From Desulfobulbaceae bacterium (GTDB lineage Bacteria; Bacteroidota; Ignavibacteria; Kapaibacteriales; UBA2268): DNA of 64,000 nt. The stretch lies in the NCBI GenBank assembly GCA_018335795.1, contig JAGXRP010000033.1:193973-257972 (forward strand), read 5' to 3'. Shown here one piece after another: positions 53,641 through 61,362 of this stretch. The notes under the pieces were generated by a model that was not told the DNA's origin, ran no database searches, and saw only the letters and a program-made list of their open reading frames with translations. Positions within the stretch are counted from its first letter, which is position 1. The number at the start of each line of letters is the position of its first letter. Both the position numbers and the translations under genes were made by a program.

Positions 53641-54693
53641 TTATTTAAAAAACAAAACGCCTGCTGCAGTAACAACAACATTTACAAGAGCCAATGGCAA
53701 TAGTACTTTCCATCCCAAATTCATCAATTGGTCATAACGGAAACGCGGTATTGACCAACGTACCCAAATAAAGAAGAAAAGCATGAATAGTACCTTGACA
53801 AAGAAGACTAAGAAATGAACTAATGCGAGCATAATAGAGCCTTCTTGCAATCCTAATGCTTCGTAAGCAAATGGAATAGACCATCCACCCAAGAATAATA
53901 ATACTATGAGTACTGATGAAGTTGTCATGTTTGCATATTCAGCTAAAAAGAACATCCCAAATTTCATTCCTGAATACTCGGTATTAAATCCGCCAACAAG
54001 TTCCGGCTCTGCTTCAGGTAAATCGAATGGAGCTCTGTTTGTTTCTGCAAAGGCTGCAATTAAAAATATTATAAAACCGATTGGTTGTAAGAATATCAGC
54101 CATCTAATTCCTCCCCAACCTTGTTGATAATCAACAAAATCGTTAATTGAAAATGAGCCTACAATCAATACAGTACCGACTAATGACAATCCCATCGAAA
54201 GTTCGTAGGAAATCATTTGAGCTGAAGAGCGAAGTCCACCTAATAATGAATACTTATTATTAGATGACCAACCTGCAAGAGTTATTCCATAAACGCCTAA
54301 TGAGGTCATTGCTAATACGTACAGAATGCCGATATTCAAATCAGGTGCGATTCCGAGATAAATAATTCGGTCTTCTAATTGGATATAACTCGAAAAAGGA
54401 ATTACAGCCCAAGTCGCCAAAGCAACTCCTAAAGCAATCACCGGAGCTAACGAGTGAAAGAACTTATCTGCTGCATTTGGAACCAAATCTTCTTTTAAAA
54501 ATAATTTGGCAACATCTGCGAATGGTTGTAAAGTACCCCAGGGTCCTACCCTATTCGGTCCTATTCTACCCTGAATGAAAGCCGAAACTTTTCGCTCAAG
54601 ATAGACATTTAAAGCCGCCATTAACTGTATCGCCATCACAATGGCAAGACCCTTGGCGAGTGCTTCGATTGTTATCCATAATAAATCATTCAT
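53641..54693 (-). CDS. nuoH: NADH-quinone oxidoreductase subunit H
   Basis: Integral membrane subunit of complex I that forms much of the quinone-binding site. It has 350 residues and about eight transmembrane helices. Hallmarks are ERKVSAFIQGRIGPNRVGPWG, the acidic loop AETNRAPFDLPEAEPELVGGFNTEY-like region (EAEPELVGGFNTEYSGMKF) and RWSIPRFRYDQLM. It starts 29 nt after the nuoG stop and is part of the nuoGHI unit. Confidence 0.96.
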   Translation of the reverse strand: MNDLLWITIEALAKGLAIVMAIQLMAALNVYLERKVSAFIQGRIGPNRVGPWGTLQPFADVAKLFLKEDLVPNAADKFFHSLAPVIALGVALATWAVIPFSSYIQLEDRIIYLGIAPDLNIGILYVLAMTSLGVYGITLAGWSSNNKYSLLGGLRSSAQMISYELSMGLSLVGTVLIVGSFSINDFVDYQQGWGGIRWLIFLQPIGFIIFLIAAFAETNRAPFDLPEAEPELVGGFNTEYSGMKFGMFFLAEYANMTTSSVLIVLLFLGGWSIPFAYEALGLQEGSIMLALVHFLVFFVKVLFMLFFFIWVRWSIPRFRYDQLMNLGWKVLLPLALVNVVVTAAGVLFFK

Positions 54694-54722
54694 TTCTTAA
54701 TACATTTCTTGGTTGATAATAT

Positions 54723-56498
54723 TTATTCCGGTTTAAAAACATGAGATTCGTAATTAATCAATTTTGGGTCAGGGTTATTACCTTTTCCCAAAACTAAGCC
54801 CTGATACTCGTCAATCTTATCATAGGACATATTTGCAAATAAAGGAATTTTTATAGAAATCTCTTCAAAAATATCCTCTGAATTCTTAAATTTCCAATCT
54901 GTGCCAAGTAAATTAGAAATATTTGCAATTATTCTCCAACTTTGTTTGCAATCACGCAATTCGTGTTGAGTCCATTTGTCATTAAAGGCACCAAATTTAT
55001 CAAGTCTGCTCATTTTCATACCCATAAAACGCAGATTTTCTTTTGTAACTAACGCGGGACTTAAATGTTGTACACGTCTATCTTTATTGGTATAAGTTCC
55101 TTCGATTTCTGCATAAGTAGAAGCAGGAAGCACTACATGGGCTTTTTGAGTAATTTTATTATGATTATAATGAAGCACGACAAGAAATTCCAAGTTATCG
55201 AGTGTTTCTATTATATGTTCGTGATTTTTGAAATCCTCTTCGAGAACAACTAAAGCGCGAATATACCCTTTTTTGATGCTTTCGGCAAGTTCCTTGGCTT
55301 TTATGTGGCTTTCTTCACTCTTTATACCTACAGCAATTGCACCGTTGGTGTTAGGTGCTCTATCAGCAACAGCCAAGAAAAACTCATCGTTGAATGATTT
55401 GTCAATATGTTCGAGGAAATCAATATTAGGCGATTTAACTACCTGACGAGCAAGTTTCATAAAGGCATAATTATCTTCGTTTGTAGCTTTGGCGGAAGCG
55501 AGGAACATAATTTCATTTGGTTTGAAACTTATCAAACCGTCCGCTACTGCTTGACAAGCTTCTTGCCAACTTGACGGAACATGCTCGGCGCCTTGCTTAA
55601 TTAATGGCTGAATAATCCGATTCTTGTTTACAAATTCATAGCTGTTCAATCGAGCATCATCGGTCAACCAATGCCTATTAACATATGGATTGGTGCGTGG
55701 TTCGATTCTAAGAATTTCGTTATTACGAACACCTAACTTAATATTTGAGCCTGTAGAATCTGCAAATGAAATCGAATCATTGAAGCTCATGTCCCAGACA
55801 CGTGCTTTGAATCTGAAGTCAGGACTTGTCAATGCCCCAACAGGACAAATTTCAATGACATTCATTGAATAGGGGTTATCAAGTTGAGTGCCGTCGAATA
55901 ATTTGATTGTGACATGGTCGCCTCTTTGAACAAATGTCAACACATCTTGTTTGGCGATTTCTTGTGAATAACGAATACATCTCGAACAAGAAATACATCT
56001 TTCAGCATCGAACATCACATTCGGTCCCCATTTTTGGCGCTTATCCTTATGATTTTTCGTTTCGTCGAAACGACTTTCTCCATCAGAATACCGGAATGCA
56101 TAATCTTGTAGTTTGCATTCGCCTGCTTCATCGCAAATGGGGCAATCAAGCGGATGATTAATTAACAAGAATTCCATGACTGCTTCTTGGGCTTCGACTA
56201 CTTTTTCGTTTTTAGTATTGACATACATGCCATCTGAAACCGGTGTAGCACATGCAATTTGAAGCTTAGGAATGTAATTGACAAGTGGGTTGCCATTATC
56301 ATCAATTTCGGGAGTGCCGTCTGGTAATCTTTTGGGCATTCCCACTTCCACCAAACACATTCTACAGTTTCCGGATACAGACAACTCAGGATGCCAACAA
56401 AAATGGGGTATTTGCAAACCATTCTCGTAAGCGGCTTCGATTACTGTCTTGCCCTGCTTGGTTTCAATTTTTTTCCCATCTATAAAAAAATGAGGCAT
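54723..56498 (-). CDS. nuoG: NADH-quinone oxidoreductase subunit G
   Basis: Iron-sulphur subunit of the complex I input arm (591 residues). It has an N-terminal 2Fe-2S ferredoxin domain (HFCWHPELSVSGNCRMCLVEVG), the His/Cys 4Fe-4S cluster HPLDCPICDEAGEC, and another 4Fe-4S cluster CISCSRCIRYSQE with C in NVIEICPVGAL. The following molybdopterin-oxidoreductase-like domain lacks the extra N7 cluster cysteines and is short compared with E. coli NuoG (~900 residues). It starts the nuoGHI run. The nuoE and nuoF genes, usual neighbours, are not upstream; a HisA-like gene is there instead. Confidence 0.93.
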   Translation of the reverse strand: MPHFFIDGKKIETKQGKTVIEAAYENGLQIPHFCWHPELSVSGNCRMCLVEVGMPKRLPDGTPEIDDNGNPLVNYIPKLQIACATPVSDGMYVNTKNEKVVEAQEAVMEFLLINHPLDCPICDEAGECKLQDYAFRYSDGESRFDETKNHKDKRQKWGPNVMFDAERCISCSRCIRYSQEIAKQDVLTFVQRGDHVTIKLFDGTQLDNPYSMNVIEICPVGALTSPDFRFKARVWDMSFNDSISFADSTGSNIKLGVRNNEILRIEPRTNPYVNRHWLTDDARLNSYEFVNKNRIIQPLIKQGAEHVPSSWQEACQAVADGLISFKPNEIMFLASAKATNEDNYAFMKLARQVVKSPNIDFLEHIDKSFNDEFFLAVADRAPNTNGAIAVGIKSEESHIKAKELAESIKKGYIRALVVLEEDFKNHEHIIETLDNLEFLVVLHYNHNKITQKAHVVLPASTYAEIEGTYTNKDRRVQHLSPALVTKENLRFMGMKMSRLDKFGAFNDKWTQHELRDCKQSWRIIANISNLLGTDWKFKNSEDIFEEISIKIPLFANMSYDKIDEYQGLVLGKGNNPDPKLINYESHVFKPE

Positions 56499-56581
56499 AT
56501 TAAATGCTCCGCTTTATTTATTATAAATATTTCAATAACTTTTTAATCAAATCGTAAATTTTCAATATGCAAAATACGAAA

Positions 56582-56598
56582 TTATCCTTATCGGATAA
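56582..56598 (-). terminator. Weak hairpin after the HisA-like gene
   Basis: A 6-bp stem TTATCC/GGATAA with a 5-nt loop lies about 25 nt after the stop of the HisA-like gene. The following T-run on the minus strand is short, so termination is uncertain. Confidence 0.3.
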
Positions 56599-56622
56599 AA
56601 TCATTTATCACTTTATAGCAAT

Positions 56623-57360
56623 TTAGTTCATCAATTTTGATTCTGCTAATCTCCAAATTTTCTGACAAGGAAAACAATTTCGGAAAAGAGTTTCCGACAT
56701 TATCACAGAATCAATTCCTTTTAATGCTTCATTATTGAGCATTATCAAATTTTCAGCATCATAAACACCCTCAAATAGTGATATTTTCAAGTTGAAATCT
56801 TGCGACAATGATTTCAAAAATTCAAAACGCGAAATATCGAATAATCTGTCAAAATATTTGATTACTATTCTTCTACCTCCAACACTCTGAATCTGTCTCA
56901 GATACTCATCTAATGCTCTCTCACCTTTTTCATCTAACTCATTGCTATTGTCAAGTTCGCACCAGAATACAATACGCGAAGGTGAATATGATTTCAATAA
57001 ACTCTTAACAGAAAGTAAATTTTCATCTTTGAGCTCATTAATTATAAGGCGATAAATTCCACTATCAAGCAGCATTCGGCAATGATTTGCATCAACAAAA
57101 TTGGAATGTAGTTGAATCGGGATATCGAAGTTTTGGCTTAAGTTCAAAATTGATTTAAGATTTGCGGAACTGTCTAAAGTATGAAAAGAATCGTAATCAT
57201 AGACATGAAGCGCTTTGGAATTTTCTTCTCTCATTAGTTTCACTAAGAGCAAAGGATTTTCGAACAATTCTTGATAATAATCAAAAGTGCCTTCCTCGCC
57301 TTCAATACATCCGAAGCAAGTTCCATTTCTCATTTCTATAGCAGGTATTACTAATAACAT
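56623..57360 (-). CDS. Degenerate HisA-like TIM-barrel protein
   Basis: A 245-residue protein resembling HisA (phosphoribosylformimino-AICAR isomerase) but degenerate. The opening LLVIPAIEMRNGTCFGCIEG aligns with the HisA start, with Glu where the catalytic Asp normally sits; LHVYDYDS follows the HisA strand LHVVDLDG. Later conserved motifs of HisA (substrate phosphate loops) are weak. Two CxxC pairs occur, CFGC near the start and CFPC near the end, which could bind a metal. It starts 2 nt after ruvA's stop, so the two are co-transcribed. It is probably a paralogue with another function; the true hisA should be elsewhere. Confidence 0.55.
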   Translation of the reverse strand: MLLVIPAIEMRNGTCFGCIEGEEGTFDYYQELFENPLLLVKLMREENSKALHVYDYDSFHTLDSSANLKSILNLSQNFDIPIQLHSNFVDANHCRMLLDSGIYRLIINELKDENLLSVKSLLKSYSPSRIVFWCELDNSNELDEKGERALDEYLRQIQSVGGRRIVIKYFDRLFDISRFEFLKSLSQDFNLKISLFEGVYDAENLIMLNNEALKGIDSVIMSETLFRNCFPCQKIWRLAESKLMN

Positions 57361-57362
57361 GA

Positions 57363-57965
57363 TTATCTCATTTGAAATTTTAGGGCAAGTTTGATAATGT
57401 CCTCAACTGTCAAATTCTGACTGTCTCCGTCTCGCATTACGGCTTTAACGGATTTCTCTGCAACAGCATGATTATATCCTAAGGATGTAAGTGCAGCTAT
57501 GGCGTCATCTACATTTGAAGATAGACCGTGCTTTTTGTCGGACTTGCTGAATTTGGCAATGATTGCTAGTGATTTGTCTCCAAGTTCAAACAATATTCTT
57601 TCAGCTGTCTTTTTGCCAATTCCGGGGAATTTGGTCAATCTGTGCAAATCTTTGGATAGCAATATATCATGGAAATCATCAGGGGTAACGGAGGACAATA
57701 TTGCAAGTGCGCTTTTGGGACCGATGCCCGAAATGGAGATTAGTAATTTGAACAATTCCAATTCATTTACTTCCGAAAAACCAAACAAATAGGTACCGTC
57801 TTCTCTGGTTTGGTGATATGTGTAAACAAAGACGGGTTTGCCAATGTCGGGTAATTTTTCAAATGTATTGAGCGATATACCAGCCAGATAATGAATACCA
57901 CTACAATTCACTACCACTTCGGTGGACGTCTTATTGAATAATTTACCTTCTAATGCATATATCAT
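57363..57965 (-). CDS. ruvA: Holliday junction DNA helicase subunit RuvA
   Basis: Tetrameric protein that binds Holliday junctions and recruits RuvB to drive branch migration. It has 200 residues: an N-terminal OB fold (MIYALEGKLFNKTSTEVVV), a double helix-hairpin-helix domain with LLISISGIGPKSALAIL and LTKFPGIGKKTAERILFEL, and a C-terminal RuvB-binding domain (DAIAALTSLGYN). The ATG at 57965 is chosen: GGAGAGC sits just upstream and it fits the family; the longer frame from 58007 overlaps a terminator. It is co-transcribed with the HisA-like gene. Confidence 0.95.
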   Translation of the reverse strand: MIYALEGKLFNKTSTEVVVNCSGIHYLAGISLNTFEKLPDIGKPVFVYTYHQTREDGTYLFGFSEVNELELFKLLISISGIGPKSALAILSSVTPDDFHDILLSKDLHRLTKFPGIGKKTAERILFELGDKSLAIIAKFSKSDKKHGLSSNVDDAIAALTSLGYNHAVAEKSVKAVMRDGDSQNLTVEDIIKLALKFQMR

Positions 57966-57992
57966 ATTTTGCTCTCCATATTGGCAAAAATA

Positions 57993-58020
57993 ATAAAAAA
58001 CCCCCAACTACTGTGGGGGT
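57993..58020 (-). terminator. Rho-independent terminator after the first BNR/sortilin-like gene
   Basis: A GC-rich stem ACCCCCA/TGGGGGT with a 7-nt loop is followed by six T residues on the minus strand. It separates the BNR gene from ruvA. Confidence 0.87.
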
Positions 58021-58043
58021 GTTTAAAAGAAGATTGATTTTTT

Positions 58044-61000
58044 TTATTTTACAAGCAATTTTTCATAGAAAGATTTACTGCCAATAGTTAACTTAACGAA
58101 ATATACCGATGTTGGATAATCTTGCAAATCAATTTCGAATCGGTTTACGTTATTACGGATATTACTTAATAAGGTTTTACCCATGTAGTCTGTTACTTCG
58201 ATCTTTACTTCGTTTACGATTTCCGACAGCATAACTTCATACACATTATTATTGGAATTTGAAGAAATAGTTATTTCACTCGTTTGGGAAATATCTTCTA
58301 CACTTGTAGTGATTGAATATGGGTCAGAAATACTTGTGCAACCATTGGCATCAGAAATTTCAACTTGATATTCGCCAATTTGTTTGTACTGAATAGTCTG
58401 TTTGCGTTCAAATACTAATTTGTTTCCGTTCAAATACCATTGATAAGTATTAGCTTCAGAGGCTACCAAAGTATTTCCTTGGTGATTGATAAATGGTTTT
58501 GGAGGAGCAGGTCTTTGAACAATCGTTATCGTTTCACTAGTTGCGATGCAACCTTCTAAAGTTGTTCCTGTAACATAGTAATCACCGGGTTCGGTAATTG
58601 TGATATTCCTCTCTGTCATACCATTGCTCCATAAGTAAATTTCAAATCCGGATGAAGTGAACAATGTTGTTTCGCTATTCTCGCAGATAAAATTATCATT
58701 ACTACTTTGAATATTTAGTTCAGGCACTTCATTGACATTTACAAATATTGCTTTAGATTTTATTTCACATCCGTCTTGTCCGTCAATAACGAGCGAATAG
58801 GCTCCTGTTTTGTTTACTGTTATTGCAGGAGTCGTTTCGCCTGTTGACCATCTGTAATTGGAGTATTGTCCGTCAATGCTTAAAATTGCCGTTTCACCCG
58901 GGCATATTTCGGTTTTGGTATCAGCTTTGATGTTGGGTGATATACCGTCGCATTCTATTAGGTCGGCAACCCAAATTCCTCTACCGTAAGTTGCAGCAAC
59001 TAAACGATTAGACAGCTTATGTACTTCCAATTCATTGACAATTACATTTGGTAATCCATTGCCGAATCTTTTCCAATTGGCTGAACCAAAATCACTATAA
59101 AAAACGCCAATATCAGTACCGACATAAAGTCTATCAGGTGAGTCCTCTTGTTTGATAATACAATTAATAGGTACATTTGGTAAATTTCCTGAAATATTTA
59201 TAACTTCAGTTTCGTTGATTTCATAAACTTTATCATAATCTGTATATCCCGATTTTGAAACCCAAATTCGACGAGCATCATTTTCGTCAACCCATAGATA
59301 TGTTATCGCTCTTTCGGATGTATAGATTTCTTCCCAATTTGAGCCATTATTATAAGTTGCATAAATTTTGTTTAAAGATGCAGCGTAGACAACGTTTGTG
59401 TCTGAAGGTGCACTCGCAAGAGCAATCAAAGTTGCATTTGTTCCAAAAGTTGACATTTTAGACCAGGAACCTGAAGCACCATAATTTCGTGAAACCCAAA
59501 CGTTTTGAAAACCTGCGTATATTGTTTGAGGATTTCGTGGATTCAAAATTAATGGAGCAGTCCAAGCACCTTTTTCATTAGTATTATTTTCAGACAACAT
59601 ATGTCCGAAACTATTCCCACTATTGATTGAGCGACGAAATTGACCATCATATGTAGATGCGTAAACTCTCGAATTATCAATAGGGTCAATAATACATTCC
59701 ATACCATCACCGCCGTGTACTTTAGACCATTGATTGAATTTCAATCTTTTAGTGCCGTTATCTTGAGCCCCTGCTACAAATGATAAGGCTATATCCTTTT
59801 GAGAAACACCTATTCGGTAAAATTGTGTAATATTCAGTCCGTTGGAAATGTTGGTCCAGACATTACCACCATTTGTACTACGATAAATACCTCCGTCATT
59901 ACCCGAATATATAATCGAACCGTTTGTATTAAACACAAGGTCGTGAATATCGGCATGAACGTAGGGAAAACTTGGGTCTAATGCTACCCAATGCGAGTTT
60001 TTTGTAAAATTTCTGGCGGCGTTATTACTTTTCCAAATATTAATTCCACCGATGTAGACTTCTCTTGAGTTTGTCGGTGAAGCTGCAATACACAAATCGT
60101 ATTGACCCTGCCCTTTAAAATCATTTGAAAGAGTGCCGTCATACCAGCCAAGTATATTGCCATTAGATGTTGGATTCGCAACTGTTTCCCATGTTTTTCC
60201 CACATCATTTGATTCAAGCAATGAATGAAACCCGTAATTGTTTTTATTGGCTAAAAGTGCATATACCAAATTCGGTGCTGCCGGAGTCACAGCCAAGGCT
60301 ATTCTAACGATGTTAGTTCCGTTAAATGTGCTTACCCAAGTCAATCCACCATCTTCAGAAACATGAATAGTTGCCGAGCCGGATTGATTGTTCATTATGA
60401 ATGTCGAAGCATACATAATGTCAGGATTTTGTGGATTAACCTTCAAATCCATAAAAAACAAGGGGGCGCTTTTCAATTCCCAGGAGTCACCTCCGTCGAA
60501 TGATTTGAATATACCTTCACTTGTTGCTACAGTTAAATTATTAGGGTCTGTCGGATGAACGATCACTTTACAAGTGTGCTTTTGGTCGGCTAATTCACGT
60601 CGTAAATTAGTTGGCTCCCAAGTAGCACCACCGTTAGTAGTTTTGATTAATCCGATGCTATAAAAATCGCGTGAACCGGATGAACCATATACATCACCCG
60701 TTGCAACATAAATGATAGAGGGATTAGATTTGCTGAAAGTAATATCGGAAATTCCAAGAGAGAGGAATTGAGTAAAAGAAAAAGTTTCCCAGTTAGCTCC
60801 TGCATCCTGAGAACGCCATAAACCACCTGAAGCAGTCCCAATCCAAATATCATTTTCATTCTGAGGATGTAGTCTGATAACGTTTACTCTTCCAATCCCA
60901 CGTTGCTCATCAGAGGCATTTGGCACGCTGAATGGACCGAGTGATTGCCAATCAGAACTCATCAGCGATGGGTCATCTTTTGAATAGTTGTCTATAACTC

Positions 61001-61268
61001 TCATTTCCTCGAAAATTTCTATACCTTCTGGGAAATTTCCTGTAGGATAAGTTCGAGGAAGCCAAAATTGTTCCCAACGTTTGAATTGTTTGTATCCTTT
61101 TCGTTCAGAAATTGGAGTATCTCCCCAATGCAATTCTTGTAATTCTACGATTTTGTGAAAATTAAGTTCGTTTCCATCACTCAAATTTATGAATGTTTTT
61201 TGGGATTTTGCGGAATTAGCCGAAAAAAAAACTGTCATGAGGACAGCAATCATCAAAATGTTTTTCAT
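58044..61268 (-). CDS. Secreted sortilin/BNR-repeat protein with T9SS sorting domain
   Basis: A 1074-residue surface or secreted protein with a signal peptide (MKNILMIAVLMTVFFSANS). Residues about 95-770 form a BNR/sortilin (VPS10)-like propeller with many Asp-box motifs, such as SQDAGANWETF, TTNGGATWEPT and SFDGGDSWELK. Two Ig-like PKD-type modules follow, built around strands NYRWSTGETTPAITVNKTG and YLWSNGMTERNITITEPG. The C-terminal strands and end (FYEKLLVK) match a T9SS tail, without a clear PNP motif. The ATG at 61268 is preferred to a GTG 6 nt upstream. It has a tandem paralogue upstream. These proteins are probably glycan- or protein-binding; catalysis is not shown. Confidence 0.8.
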   Translation of the reverse strand: MKNILMIAVLMTVFFSANSAKSQKTFINLSDGNELNFHKIVELQELHWGDTPISERKGYKQFKRWEQFWLPRTYPTGNFPEGIEIFEEMRVIDNYSKDDPSLMSSDWQSLGPFSVPNASDEQRGIGRVNVIRLHPQNENDIWIGTASGGLWRSQDAGANWETFSFTQFLSLGISDITFSKSNPSIIYVATGDVYGSSGSRDFYSIGLIKTTNGGATWEPTNLRRELADQKHTCKVIVHPTDPNNLTVATSEGIFKSFDGGDSWELKSAPLFFMDLKVNPQNPDIMYASTFIMNNQSGSATIHVSEDGGLTWVSTFNGTNIVRIALAVTPAAPNLVYALLANKNNYGFHSLLESNDVGKTWETVANPTSNGNILGWYDGTLSNDFKGQGQYDLCIAASPTNSREVYIGGINIWKSNNAARNFTKNSHWVALDPSFPYVHADIHDLVFNTNGSIIYSGNDGGIYRSTNGGNVWTNISNGLNITQFYRIGVSQKDIALSFVAGAQDNGTKRLKFNQWSKVHGGDGMECIIDPIDNSRVYASTYDGQFRRSINSGNSFGHMLSENNTNEKGAWTAPLILNPRNPQTIYAGFQNVWVSRNYGASGSWSKMSTFGTNATLIALASAPSDTNVVYAASLNKIYATYNNGSNWEEIYTSERAITYLWVDENDARRIWVSKSGYTDYDKVYEINETEVINISGNLPNVPINCIIKQEDSPDRLYVGTDIGVFYSDFGSANWKRFGNGLPNVIVNELEVHKLSNRLVAATYGRGIWVADLIECDGISPNIKADTKTEICPGETAILSIDGQYSNYRWSTGETTPAITVNKTGAYSLVIDGQDGCEIKSKAIFVNVNEVPELNIQSSNDNFICENSETTLFTSSGFEIYLWSNGMTERNITITEPGDYYVTGTTLEGCIATSETITIVQRPAPPKPFINHQGNTLVASEANTYQWYLNGNKLVFERKQTIQYKQIGEYQVEISDANGCTSISDPYSITTSVEDISQTSEITISSNSNNNVYEVMLSEIVNEVKIEVTDYMGKTLLSNIRNNVNRFEIDLQDYPTSVYFVKLTIGSKSFYEKLLVK

Positions 61269-61362
61269 AAGCACCAGTTATAATTAAAAATCAAATTTGC
61301 AATATGCATTTACATAAAAGACACTTCAAATGCAAAAAAAGTTACACAATTGTGGATATATT

